From the NCBI RefSeq assembly GCF_012317045.1, contig NZ_CP051154.1, positions 372,001 to 436,000 on the forward strand: a stretch of 64,000 nt of DNA, given 5' to 3'. The notes beneath the pieces are model-generated. The model ran no database searches, was not told the DNA's origin, and saw only the letters and a program-made list of their open reading frames with translations. The stretch's first letter is position 1, and each line of letters opens with the position of its first letter. Of this stretch, positions 7,975 through 16,530 are shown one piece after another. This stretch comes from Leifsonia sp. PS1209 (GTDB lineage: Bacteria; Actinomycetota; Actinomycetes; Actinomycetales; Microbacteriaceae). The position numbers and the translations under genes are program-made.

Positions 7975-9087
7975 ATGCAGCACCGCTTCATCAAGACCGG
8001 TCTCGCGACCGTCGCCGCTGTCGTCCTGACACTCGGCGTCGCCGCGTGCAGCTCCGGCGCCCCGGCAGATTCCGCATCGGCCGGCAGCGCGATCTCCGCC
8101 GACCGCTGCGCGAAGAACAAGGCAGCCGGAACGATCAACTACCTCTCCGGATACCAGTTCCAGTCGTCGGCGTCGATCCTCGAATACATCGCCGCGAGCA
8201 AGCTCGGCTACTTCTCCGACCTGTGCCTGGATGTGCAGCTCAAGCCGGGCAGCGGCGACACGGCCCAGAACACCAAGCTCCTCGCGAGCGGCCAGGCGAC
8301 CGTGTCCGCCATCTCCCAGCAGGACCTCATCCAGGCCAGGGCGAACGGCATCGACATCGAGGGCATCTCCTCCTATTCGAACGCTGGGCTCGACATCCTG
8401 ATGACGAACCCCGGCATCACCGACCTCACGCAGCTCGACGGTCAGGTCGTCGGCCACAAGGGCTACGTGCCCGCCTCCGTCGAAGCGATGATGGTGAAGG
8501 CCGGCGTCGACTGGAACTCGCTGAAGCTGGTCAAGGAGGGCTACGACCCGTCGGTGCTTCCTCGCAAGCAGGACGGCCTCGCCGCCCTCACCGGATTCAT
8601 CTCGAACGAGCCCAACCAGCTCAAAGCGGCCGGGGACAAGGTCACCGTCTGGCAGCCGGTGAAGTACGGCATCCCGAGCTCGCTCGGTGCGATGGCGGTG
8701 AACCCGGCGTTCGCCAAGGCGCATCCGACCGCGGTGCAGGACGTCCTCCGGGCCGCGCTGCACGCCTACGAATACTGCACGGCCAATGACGCGAACATCG
8801 AGAAATGTGTCGGCTTCGCGGCCGACCTGTCCGGCGGAGCGACCTACGACACGAAGCTCAACGCCACCATCTGGAAGACCGAGACCCAGGTCGTCGCAGA
8901 CAACCCCACTCCCGGCCAGCCGCTCGGCGGGATGGATGCGGAGAACATCACGAAGCTCGTCGACATGCTGCACCAGTTCGAGATCGTGCCGGCCGGCGTG
9001 ACCGGGACCGAAGCCGCCGACTGGTTCGACGACTCGTACATCAAGGCCATCTACAAGGGCGACGCCCTCATCTGGCCCGCGCCGTAG
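7975..9087 (+). CDS. NMT1/THI5-like substrate-binding lipoprotein
   Basis: 370 aa, ATG preceded by AAGGAG 7 nt upstream. A lipoprotein signal ends in GVAAC (lipidated Cys25). The mature protein has the periplasmic-binding-protein type 2 layout of NMT1/THI5-like proteins, which bind pyrimidine or thiamine precursors, riboflavin (RibY), nitrate or sulfonates. Repeated Cys residues (Cys at DRCAKN, DLCLDV, EYCTAND, EKCVGF) may form disulfides. The 126-nt spacer upstream is C-rich and a strong hairpin lies downstream, so its transcript level may differ from that of neighbours. Its position upstream of flavin enzymes makes a flavin or alloxazine ligand my preferred guess. Confidence 0.85.
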   Translation: MQHRFIKTGLATVAAVVLTLGVAACSSGAPADSASAGSAISADRCAKNKAAGTINYLSGYQFQSSASILEYIAASKLGYFSDLCLDVQLKPGSGDTAQNTKLLASGQATVSAISQQDLIQARANGIDIEGISSYSNAGLDILMTNPGITDLTQLDGQVVGHKGYVPASVEAMMVKAGVDWNSLKLVKEGYDPSVLPRKQDGLAALTGFISNEPNQLKAAGDKVTVWQPVKYGIPSSLGAMAVNPAFAKAHPTAVQDVLRAALHAYEYCTANDANIEKCVGFAADLSGGATYDTKLNATIWKTETQVVADNPTPGQPLGGMDAENITKLVDMLHQFEIVPAGVTGTEAADWFDDSYIKAIYKGDALIWPAP

Positions 9088-9103
9088 CCCGGACAGCACC
9101 GAC

Positions 9104-9135
9104 CCCGGGGCGGGGAAACGCCTCCCCGCCCCGGG
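9104..9135 (+). terminator. Strong intra-operon hairpin (attenuator or mRNA stabiliser)
   Basis: Perfect 13-bp GC arms (CCCGGGGCGGGGA / TCCCCGCCCCGGG) enclose a 6-nt loop, 16 nt after the binding-protein stop. No T-tract follows, so partial termination or protection of the upstream mRNA from 3' decay is more likely than full termination. Confidence 0.65.
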
Positions 9136-9184
9136 TACCACCAGCCTCAGCACCAGCACGGAACCGCACCGAAAGGCCCGCAGA

Positions 9185-10249
9185 ATGTCAGCGAAAGACT
9201 ATGGAATCTTCCTCCCCATCGGGAACGGGGGATGGATGCTCTCGACCACCGCCCCGCATCCGGAAGCCTCATACGCCTGGAACAAGCGAGCCGCGCTGCA
9301 CGCCGAGAACATCGGACTCGACTTCATCATGTCGATGGCCAAATGGCGCGGATTCGGTGGCACCACCGACCACTGGGGCCGCTCTCTCGAATCCATGACG
9401 ATGATGTCGGCGCTCGCCGAAGCGACCGATCGCGTCAAGATCTGGGCGACGATGCACGCCAACGTGCACAACCCTGCCGTCGCGGCGAAGATGTACGCCA
9501 CCCTGCAGGACGTCTCCGGCGGTCGCGCAGGCATGAACATCGTGAACGGCGCGTACGCGGGCGAGTTCGAGCAGTTCGGCATCTGGGACGAGACGCTCAG
9601 TCACGCCGACCGGTACGCGATGACGGAGCTGTGGACCGAAGCGGTCACCCGGCTCTGGAGCGAGGACTCCGTGACCATGCACACCCCCTACTTCGACCTG
9701 GTCGACTGCGAATCGCGGCCGCACCCCTCGTCGCAGCCCACCATCATCAGCGCGGGCAAATCGGAGGCCGCGCGGGCGTTCCAGGCCCGCTTCGCCGACG
9801 GCGCGTTCCTCGCGGGCGACAGCCTGGAGGAGATGACGGAACTCTCCGCCGACGTTCACGCCCGCGCAGCCGCCAACGGCCGGACCTGCAAGACGTACTC
9901 GATGCTCACCGTCGTGCAGGACGAGACGGATGCGCTCGCCGACAAGAAGGTGAAGGAGTGGGGAGCAGGCGTCGACCGCGAAGCGCTGGCCAACATGCGC
10001 GCATCCTGGGGTGTGCCGGAGGACCAGGCGCGGGCCTGGGCATCCGGCGCTGTCGGTGAGGCCGCGTTCCAGACGGCGTACGTCGCCGGGTCCGCTCAGA
10101 CCGTGACGGAGCACATCCAGTACATCGTCGGCGAGGCGGACCTCGACGGGCTGATGCTGATCTTCCCCGAATACGACCAGGACATGGTGCTGTTCGGCGA
10201 GACCGTTCTCCCCGCTCTGCGCGCGCACGACGAGGCGGGAACCCGATGA
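9185..10249 (+). CDS. RutA-like FMN-dependent monooxygenase (luciferase family)
   Basis: 354 aa, ATG with GAAAGG 8 nt upstream. The N-terminus GIFLPIGNGGWMLST, the SMAKWRGFGG block, LESMTMMSAL and GGRAGMNIVNG match the bacterial pyrimidine monooxygenase RutA closely, and the length is the same (about 363 aa in E. coli). RutA uses FMN-peroxide to open the uracil ring between N3 and C4 and needs a separate flavin reductase. Here it is coupled to an isochorismatase-type hydrolase by an ATGA overlap, as rutA is to rutB. No rutC-F or pyrimidine transporter is nearby, while a riboflavin kinase domain is, so the uracil-like ring of an alloxazine is a plausible substrate. Ring-opening chemistry is well supported; the substrate is inferred. 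Confidence 0.85.
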   Translation: MSAKDYGIFLPIGNGGWMLSTTAPHPEASYAWNKRAALHAENIGLDFIMSMAKWRGFGGTTDHWGRSLESMTMMSALAEATDRVKIWATMHANVHNPAVAAKMYATLQDVSGGRAGMNIVNGAYAGEFEQFGIWDETLSHADRYAMTELWTEAVTRLWSEDSVTMHTPYFDLVDCESRPHPSSQPTIISAGKSEAARAFQARFADGAFLAGDSLEEMTELSADVHARAAANGRTCKTYSMLTVVQDETDALADKKVKEWGAGVDREALANMRASWGVPEDQARAWASGAVGEAAFQTAYVAGSAQTVTEHIQYIVGEADLDGLMLIFPEYDQDMVLFGETVLPALRAHDEAGTR

Positions 10250-10905
10250 GCGCCCTCCGCGAAGCCCAGTTCGGCCGGCTCACCGCCCCCGGCAGCAAGC
10301 CGGCCTTGGTGGTCGTCGACGTGCAGCGCGACTTCGGCGACCCGGCTGCGCTCGGTGCGTACGGCCTGACCGACGAGGTCGTCGCCGGGCTCGACGCCAC
10401 CGTCTCCCGCATCGCGGCGCTGGTCGACAGTGCCAGGGAGCTCGGCGTGCCGGTGGTCTGGGTGGAGCTCGGCAGCGATCCGGCCCGGCCGTGGAAGTCC
10501 AGCAACTGGTTGCGCGAAGGCGACTACGACGCACCGATGGGCGAGACCGAGCCGTGCATCGTCGGGACAGCCGGCGCCGAGTGGTACCGGATGGAGCCCG
10601 CCGCCGACGAGCTCCGGGTGGTCAAGCGCGGATACAGCGGCTTCCTCGGCACGGACCTCGACGAGCGGCTGCGGGCGAACGGCTACGACTGGCTCACCAT
10701 CGTCGGGCTCACCAGCGAGTGCTGCGTCGACGCAACGGCACAGGATGCGATGCAGCTCGACTGGCCCGTCGTGGTGCCGAGGGACGCGACAGCGGCGTAC
10801 GACCTGGCGGTCCACGAGGCCGCGCTGACTCAGCTCGAACTCAACGTCGCCGTGATCTCGGACGTGGACGAGGTCGTCGGCCTCTGGAAGAAGGCCACAT
10901 CGTGA
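10246..10905 (+). CDS. Isochorismatase-family amidohydrolase (RutB-like)
   Basis: 219 aa, start overlapping the monooxygenase stop by ATGA. The catalytic triad of cysteine hydrolases is visible: Asp25 in VVVDVQRDF, Lys127 in RVVKRGYSG and Cys160 in SECCVDAT; the cis-peptide region precedes the Cys. Family members hydrolyse ureidoacrylate (RutB), nicotinamide, biuret or N-carbamoylsarcosine. Coupling to a RutA-like enzyme suggests that it cleaves the ureido or carbamoyl product of ring opening, releasing ammonia/CO2 or urea. Cytosolic. Family is certain; substrate inferred from context. Confidence 0.85.
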   Translation: MSALREAQFGRLTAPGSKPALVVVDVQRDFGDPAALGAYGLTDEVVAGLDATVSRIAALVDSARELGVPVVWVELGSDPARPWKSSNWLREGDYDAPMGETEPCIVGTAGAEWYRMEPAADELRVVKRGYSGFLGTDLDERLRANGYDWLTIVGLTSECCVDATAQDAMQLDWPVVVPRDATAAYDLAVHEAALTQLELNVAVISDVDEVVGLWKKATS

Positions 10906-12236
10906 GCGGCATGCACATCGCGTACGACCTCTCCTTCACCCACACCGAGGGCCGCTGGACGCAACCGGGGTCGTGGGTCGGCCAGCAGTTCCCCGACGTG
11001 CGCATGTACATGGAGGTGGCCCGCACCGCAGAGCGCGCGGGCGTCGACATGCTCTTCTTCGGCGACGGTTCTGGAATCCCCAGCACGTGGCGAGGCAGCA
11101 TCGACCCTGCCGTGGAGTGGGGCATCCAGTGGCCGCGCCAGGACATGTCGCCGATCATCGCCGCCATGTCGACGGTGACGGAGAACATCGGGTTCGGGCT
11201 CACGTACTCGTCGACGTTCATGCACCCGTTCTACGTCGCGCGCCTGCTCAACTCGCTCGATCACGTGACCGGCGGCCGGATCGCGTTCAACGTCGTGGCG
11301 TCGAGCCGCGGCGCGGATGCGGCCAACTACGGATACGCGCAGCTGATCGACCACGACCTGCGCTACGAGCGCATGGAGGAGTTCATCGGCGTCTGCCGTG
11401 CCCTGTGGGACTCGGTGGCCCCGGATGCGATCATCCGCGACAGGGCGACGGGCCGGTTCGCCGACCCGTCGAAGGTGCGGGCGATCGACCACGACGGGCA
11501 GTTCTTCACCGTCAAGGGACCGCTGGCGTCGGTGCCGAGCCCGCAGGTGCATCCGGTGATCGTGCAGGCGGGCAACTCCCCGCGTGGGATCGCCGGCTCC
11601 GCGTCGTTCGCCGACCTGATCTTCGGCTTCGGCGGCAACCTCGCCGGGCAGCAGCGCCATCGCCGGATGCTCGACGAAGCCCTCGTGGCCGAAGGGCGCG
11701 ACCCCGCGCACATCGGCATCCTCTGGGCGACCCAGGTGATCGTCGGCCGCACCGCGCAGGAGGCGCAGACCCGCCGCGACGCCGTCGTGGACTTCTGGAC
11801 GGACGAGGCGGTCGGCACCATGCTGTCGCACAACGCCGGCTACGACTTCTCCACGCTGCCGGCATCGTTCCGCCTCGGCGAGCTGCGGGACGAGATCGTC
11901 GCCGCCAACGCCAGCCCGGCCGGATTCGTCGGTGCACTGGTCGCGGAGTTCGGCGGCGAGCACACGATGTCGAGGACGGAGTTCTTCGAGCACGGCTGGG
12001 AGGCGGCGACCGGCCTCGACCACACGATCGTCGGCGACGCGGCGACGGTGGCGGACGCGCTCGAGGAGAACTTCGCGCTGACCGGGTCGCGCGGCGGGTA
12101 CATGCTGTCGAGCCCGCTCTCCATGCCGTCCGGGCTCGCCGAGCTGAGCGAGTCGCTGGTGCCGGAGCTGCGGCGTCGGGGCGCACTCGCCCCGCGCTAT
12201 CCGGGTGCGACGCTGCGCGAGAACCTGGCGGTGTGA
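10902..12236 (+). CDS. NtaA/SnaA/DszA-type flavin monooxygenase, RcaE (riboflavin lyase) candidate
   Basis: 444 aa from a GTG at 10902 that overlaps the previous stop (GTGA), with GAAGAAGG suitably placed; ATG 10911 is an alternative. The class C two-component monooxygenase pattern is clear: [43 protein letters not shown] and [13 protein letters not shown]. Known relatives oxidise nitrilotriacetate, dibenzothiophene sulfone, pristinamycin and, as I recall for Microbacterium and Devosia, riboflavin (giving lumichrome and ribose). It needs FMNH2, which the two reductases at the end of the operon could supply. The riboflavin kinase fusion directly downstream makes riboflavin cleavage my preferred role; alignment to RcaE is needed. 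Confidence 0.8.
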   Translation: MSGMHIAYDLSFTHTEGRWTQPGSWVGQQFPDVRMYMEVARTAERAGVDMLFFGDGSGIPSTWRGSIDPAVEWGIQWPRQDMSPIIAAMSTVTENIGFGLTYSSTFMHPFYVARLLNSLDHVTGGRIAFNVVASSRGADAANYGYAQLIDHDLRYERMEEFIGVCRALWDSVAPDAIIRDRATGRFADPSKVRAIDHDGQFFTVKGPLASVPSPQVHPVIVQAGNSPRGIAGSASFADLIFGFGGNLAGQQRHRRMLDEALVAEGRDPAHIGILWATQVIVGRTAQEAQTRRDAVVDFWTDEAVGTMLSHNAGYDFSTLPASFRLGELRDEIVAANASPAGFVGALVAEFGGEHTMSRTEFFEHGWEAATGLDHTIVGDAATVADALEENFALTGSRGGYMLSSPLSMPSGLAELSESLVPELRRRGALAPRYPGATLRENLAV

Positions 12237-12237
12237 C

Positions 12238-14028
12238 GTGAACGGCGTCGTGCGACAGGGGACACGCGACTGGCTCGCGCTCGGCAGCCTGTGCCTCGGT
12301 TTCTTCATGCTGCTCCTCGACAGCACGATCACGTCGGTGGCCCTGCCGGCGATGATGACCGGGCTGGGCGCGACGCAGACCCTCGCGATCTGGGTCAACA
12401 GCGGATACCTCATCGCATACGCAGTGCCGCTGCTGATCGCGGGCAGGCTGGGCGACCGGTTCGGGCACCGGCGCGTGTATCTCGTGGGGCTGGCAGCGTT
12501 CACGATCGGATCCCTGCTGTGCGCCGTCGCCCCGTCGGTCGGCTGGCTCATCGGCTGGCGCGTCGCACAGGGTGTCGGGGCGGCGCTGATGACCCCGCAG
12601 TGCCTCACGATCATCCGGTCGCTGTTCACCGCGCCGCGACTCGCGGTCGCGCTCGGGATCTGGGGAGCGGTCGGCGGGGCAGCGACGGTCGCCGGTCCTC
12701 TCGTCGGCGGGCTCTTGGTCGGGACAGCCGGGTGGCCGGCGATCTTCGCGGTCAACATTCCGATCGGGGTGATCACGGCGGTCGCGGTGCTGCTCTGGGT
12801 GCCCGTCTCGGAGCGCCGGTCTGCGCGCATCCCGCTGTGGGCGATGGTCGGCAACGCGCTGGGGCTCTTCACGCTGGTGCTCGGGATCCAGGGCACGGTC
12901 GCGTCGTCGGCGTCCGTGGCGGGCGTTCCGCGCTGGGCACTGGCGGTGTCTGGTGCTCTGGTGGTCGCTGCGGTCATCTGGCTGCAGCGGCGAGCGGCCG
13001 ACCGTGCGCTCCTTCCCCTCTCGCTGTTCCGCAGCCGGGGGTTCGTCACCGCGTCGTGGGGAGCGGCGGCCGCCGCGTTCTGTGTCGGCTCCGCGCCCAT
13101 CCCGCTCATGCTCGCCCTGCAGGACGACCGAGGGCTGGCTGTGCTGACCGCGTCGCTCGTGCTGGTGCCGATGGGGGTCGTCTGCCTCGTCGCCGCGCCG
13201 ATCTCGGCCGCGATGAACAACTCGGTCGGGCCGCGGGTGGTCGCGATCATCGGGGCCGTGGCGCTCGTCGTCTCGATCGGCGGCACGGCTGCGCTCATCG
13301 CGGTGGCGGCTCCGCTCTGGACGATCTCGGTCGCGTTCGCGCTGTTCGGTATCGCCAACTCGTTCATCTGGTCGCCGTTCTCGATCGCGACGGTGACCTC
13401 GGTCGACCGGTCGTCGGTCGGAGCGGCCTCCGGCACCTTCAACTCGCTGAAACAGCTCGGCGCCGTCCTCGGCAGCGCGGTCACCGCTGTGGTGCTCGCA
13501 GCCGCGGGCAACGCCGTCGCGCTCGGCGTGCTCGCCGCCGTGGGGGTGCTGAGCGTCGTGGCAGCGTCGCTGCTCCGGCTCACGCCGCCGAAGCCCGAGG
13601 TGAGCGGCCTCCTCGTGGGCGTCGTGGTGCCCGGTGAGGGCGCTGGGCACGGACTCGGTTACCCGACGGCGAACCTGGCGGTCGAGCATCCGGTCGCCGC
13701 GCCGGCTGACGGTGTCTACTTCGGTGGGTTCCGTGCGGATTCGTGGCCGGCCCCACTGCCTGCGCTCGTCTCGATCGGGACGAACGACACCTTCCCCGGT
13801 CGCGCGCACACGATCGAAGTGCACGTCCTCGACTTCGACGGCGACTTGTACGGACTGCGCGCGGAGGTGAGCACCGACCGACTGATCCGCGCCCAGCGGA
13901 CGTTCGCGAACGCCGACGAGCTGATCGACGCGATGCGCGAGGACGAGCGCGGCGCCCGGTCGCTGCTCGCCGAAAGCCGGCACGGAGAGACAGAAATCCA
14001 GCACCGAGTAGAACGGACGAAGGTCTGA
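12238..14028 (+). CDS. MFS transporter fused to a C-terminal riboflavin kinase domain
   Basis: 596 aa from the GTG at 12238, one base after the previous stop. Residues 1 to about 445 form a 12-14-span drug:H+ antiporter-2-like MFS module ([43 protein letters not shown]). After a short RLTPPKPEV linker, residues from about 455 to 580 read as the flavokinase fold of Rib[12 protein letters not shown] (substrate/Mg site), [19 protein letters not shown] and [14 protein letters not shown] with the catalytic Glu. The FAD synthetase half of RibF is absent. The domain order implies that riboflavin brought in by the MFS part is phosphorylated to FMN on the cytosolic face. An ATG of the next gene overlaps the stop. 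Confidence 0.85.
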   Translation: MNGVVRQGTRDWLALGSLCLGFFMLLLDSTITSVALPAMMTGLGATQTLAIWVNSGYLIAYAVPLLIAGRLGDRFGHRRVYLVGLAAFTIGSLLCAVAPSVGWLIGWRVAQGVGAALMTPQCLTIIRSLFTAPRLAVALGIWGAVGGAATVAGPLVGGLLVGTAGWPAIFAVNIPIGVITAVAVLLWVPVSERRSARIPLWAMVGNALGLFTLVLGIQGTVASSASVAGVPRWALAVSGALVVAAVIWLQRRAADRALLPLSLFRSRGFVTASWGAAAAAFCVGSAPIPLMLALQDDRGLAVLTASLVLVPMGVVCLVAAPISAAMNNSVGPRVVAIIGAVALVVSIGGTAALIAVAAPLWTISVAFALFGIANSFIWSPFSIATVTSVDRSSVGAASGTFNSLKQLGAVLGSAVTAVVLAAAGNAVALGVLAAVGVLSVVAASLLRLTPPKPEVSGLLVGVVVPGEGAGHGLGYPTANLAVEHPVAAPADGVYFGGFRADSWPAPLPALVSIGTNDTFPGRAHTIEVHVLDFDGDLYGLRAEVSTDRLIRAQRTFANADELIDAMREDERGARSLLAESRHGETEIQHRVERTKV

Positions 14029-14522
14029 TGGTCACAGCAGCAGTCATCGTTGGCAACCCGAAACCCCATTCCCGCACCCGCGACGCCGCCGAGCGTCTCG
14101 CCGCAGCCCTCGGGGCCACGTCGACGACCGTGGAGGTGTCCGAATTGGGGGCCGGCCTGCTCGGGTTCGGCGACCCGCTGGTCGCCGACGCGGTGGCGCA
14201 CGTGCAGCGCGCGGACATCGTCATCGCCGCTTCGCCCACGTTCAAAGGCACGTACACCGGCCTGCTCAAGCTCTTCCTCGACCAGTTCGCGACGGGGACC
14301 GGCCTGGCCGGTCAGGTCGCAGTGCCGGTGATGCTCGGCGCCGGCCCCGCTCACGCGCTCGCGCCTGAGCTCAGCCTCAAGCCGGTGCTCGTGGAGCTCG
14401 GGGCGATCTGCCCGGCCCAGGGCCTCTACCAACTCGATTCGCGCTACGCGGACGAGGGCTCGCTCGACACGTGGGTCGCCGCGTGGGCACCCGCCATCCT
14501 CGGTTTCGTTCGAGAGAAGTGA
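14028..14522 (+). CDS. NAD(P)H-dependent FMN reductase (SsuE/MsuE-like flavodoxin fold)
   Basis: 164 aa, TGATG overlap with the fusion gene. [14 protein letters not shown] is the phosphate-binding loop of the flavodoxin-like reductases, [19 protein letters not shown] is their conserved flavin/substrate segment, and [10 protein letters not shown] follows. Such enzymes reduce FMN with NAD(P)H to feed two-component monooxygenases. The operon has two monooxygenases of that type, so this is a natural partner. It is one of two unrelated flavin reductases in the operon. Cytosolic. Confidence 0.85.
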   Translation: MVTAAVIVGNPKPHSRTRDAAERLAAALGATSTTVEVSELGAGLLGFGDPLVADAVAHVQRADIVIAASPTFKGTYTGLLKLFLDQFATGTGLAGQVAVPVMLGAGPAHALAPELSLKPVLVELGAICPAQGLYQLDSRYADEGSLDTWVAAWAPAILGFVREK

Positions 14523-14527
14523 TCGCC

Positions 14528-15028
14528 ATGACCATGATGTACGACTTCACCACCGACCCGGAAGAGATGCGCGCGGCCTTCTCCGGCTTCCCCTCCGGGG
14601 TCGCCGCCCTCGCCGCGTCGATCGACGGGGAGGCGGTGGTGATGATCGCGTCGTCCTTCTCGGTCGGAGTGTCCTACGAACCGCCGATGGTGTCGTTCGC
14701 AGCGCAGCGCAGCTCGACCACCTGGCCGCAACTCGCGGCGGCGCCGGTGATCGGAGTGTCCATCCTCGGAGAGGGTCACGCCGAGAAGACCAGCCAGCTC
14801 GCCTCTCGCGACAAGAGGAACAGGCTCCTCGGGGTGCGCAAGGCCGAGGTCGGCTCCGGCGCGGTCTTCCTGGAGGGCTCGCCCACCTGGCTGGAGTGCG
14901 TGGTGGAGCACAGCTATCCGGCGGGCGACCACGACATCATCGTGCTCCGCGTCCTCGCCATGATGAGCGACGAGCTCCCGACGCCGATCGTGTGGCACCA
15001 GCGTCGGGTGAAGATCTTGCAGGGGTAG
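14528..15028 (+). CDS. Flavin reductase domain protein (FlaRed type; RcaB-like role)
   Basis: 166 aa from the ATG at 14528, 5 nt after the previous stop, with GAGAGAAG upstream. [33 protein letters not shown] and the SRDKRNRL...[25 protein letters not shown] order match the HpaC/NtaB-type flavin reductases that pass free FMNH2 to class C monooxygenases. It closes the operon; a 6-bp hairpin follows. With the riboflavin kinase fusion and the RcaE candidate it completes the set kinase, reductase and lyase known for riboflavin degradation. Confidence 0.85.
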   Translation: MTMMYDFTTDPEEMRAAFSGFPSGVAALAASIDGEAVVMIASSFSVGVSYEPPMVSFAAQRSSTTWPQLAAAPVIGVSILGEGHAEKTSQLASRDKRNRLLGVRKAEVGSGAVFLEGSPTWLECVVEHSYPAGDHDIIVLRVLAMMSDELPTPIVWHQRRVKILQG

Positions 15029-15031
15029 GTC

Positions 15032-15048
15032 CGGACGAGAGCCGTCCG
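15032..15048 (+). terminator. Weak hairpin at the end of the flavin operon
   Basis: CGGACG-AGAGC-CGTCCG forms a 6-bp stem 4 nt after the last stop of the operon. There is no T-tract, so termination here is tentative. Confidence 0.3.
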
Positions 15049-15132
15049 CCCACGCGCGTGCGCAGTCAGGGCTCGGCTCCCGTGCACGATTTGTTCAAGA
15101 GGGGCACCCCCGCCCGCTTCTATGGTCGAGCC

Positions 15133-16530
15133 ATGTCCGATCTCGGAGTGCTCGGTGCCACGCTCGACGGGGAACTGCTGACCCCGGGCGTCGCCGGATA
15201 CGACGACGTGCGGCGGCCGCGCAACGTCGCCTTCGCCGATGTGCGGCCCCGCGCGATCGTGCTGTGCCGCTCCGAACGGGATGCGGTCGCCGCTGTCCGG
15301 TACGCCGCCCGCTCGGGCCTTCGCCTGGCCCCGCGCGGCGGAGGACATTGCTTCGCCGGGCGGTCGAGCACGGATGGCATGGTGCTCGACCTCTCCGCAC
15401 TGTCGGGGATCGACGTACGGAGCGACGGGACGGCGTCGATCGGCGCCGGCGCCCGTCTCGGGCAGGTGTACCGGGCGCTCTGCGCGCACGGTCGCACGCT
15501 TCCCGGCGGCTGCGGCGCCGGTGTCGGGATCGCCGGTCTCACCCTCGGCGGCGGGATCGGGTTGCTCGGCCGCTCGGCCGGGCTCACCTCCGACCGGCTG
15601 GTCGGCGCGCGCGTCGTGCTCGCCGACGGCGCGGTGGTCGACTGCGACGCCGAACGCGAACCCGACCTGTTCTGGGCGCTGCGCGGCGCGGGAGGAGGGC
15701 AGTTCGGGGTGGTGACCTCGTTCCGGTTCGCCACCATCGCCGAACCCGACACCGTGCGGGTGGATGCACGCCCGCACGTCCTCGATCTCGATGCGGCCGC
15801 CGGGCTGATCGGGGCGTGGCAGCGGTGGGCTCCCGGTGCTCCGGATGCACTCACCGTCTGCCTCACGGTCGAGGGCGCATCCGGCGGGCCAGGCGTTCTG
15901 GTGAGCCTATCCGGCGCATCCACTCTTCCGGTGGTGCACACCCGCGAGCTGCTGGACGCGTTCGCCGCGACGGCGCCGGTGCCGATCGAGCTGCGGCTGA
16001 GCGGGCCGATGCCGTTCTCGGCTCTCAAAGACACGCTCGCCGACGACGCGCGCTCAGCGGACGGACAGCCGCTGCGCATCCGTTCGGAGTTCTTCGACGG
16101 GGAGCTGTCCGAGGGGACGCTCGTCCGGCTCGCCACGGCGCTCACCGCCACCGCCGTCACCGCCGCGGAGCGGGGAGGCGGCACGCGCCGGCTGACCTTC
16201 ACCCCGATGGGCGGCGGATACGACCGTGTCGCCGAGCACGAGACGGCCTTCGCGCACCGCGGCCAGCGCTTCCTCCTCGAGCACGCCGCCGCGCCGGGAG
16301 ACGACTGGGTCGACGTGTCGTGGACGACAGCGCATCCGGAGGCGTCCGGCCGGGTCTACCCGAACTTCCCGGATGCCGCCCTGACCGATCCCGTCGCGGC
16401 GTACCACGCGGGCAACGCCGCGCGTCTCGCGGAGGTGAAGCGGCACTACGACCCGCACGGCTTCTTCCGCTTCCCGCAAGCGATCGATCCGGGCACCACG
16501 AAACACGACACGAAAGAGGTTCGATCATGA
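15133..16530 (+). CDS. BBE-like FAD-linked oxidase, probably bicovalent flavin
   Basis: 465 aa from the ATG at 15133, with a TATGGT -10 box 6 nt upstream (leaderless). The FAD-binding PCMH domain occupies the first half. RGGGHCFAG supplies His72 and LPGGCGAGVG supplies Cys127, the two positions that carry a bicovalent FAD in glucooligosaccharide-oxidase relatives. The C-terminus (FPDAALTDPVAAYHAGNAARLAEVKRHYDP, with a gap before AARL) is a BBE domain lacking the usual NYxD spelling. No signal peptide was seen. It oxidises an alcohol or sugar-like substrate with O2; substrate unknown. It starts a run of overlapping genes (next start overlaps by ATGA). Confidence 0.8.
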   Translation: MSDLGVLGATLDGELLTPGVAGYDDVRRPRNVAFADVRPRAIVLCRSERDAVAAVRYAARSGLRLAPRGGGHCFAGRSSTDGMVLDLSALSGIDVRSDGTASIGAGARLGQVYRALCAHGRTLPGGCGAGVGIAGLTLGGGIGLLGRSAGLTSDRLVGARVVLADGAVVDCDAEREPDLFWALRGAGGGQFGVVTSFRFATIAEPDTVRVDARPHVLDLDAAAGLIGAWQRWAPGAPDALTVCLTVEGASGGPGVLVSLSGASTLPVVHTRELLDAFAATAPVPIELRLSGPMPFSALKDTLADDARSADGQPLRIRSEFFDGELSEGTLVRLATALTATAVTAAERGGGTRRLTFTPMGGGYDRVAEHETAFAHRGQRFLLEHAAAPGDDWVDVSWTTAHPEASGRVYPNFPDAALTDPVAAYHAGNAARLAEVKRHYDPHGFFRFPQAIDPGTTKHDTKEVRS

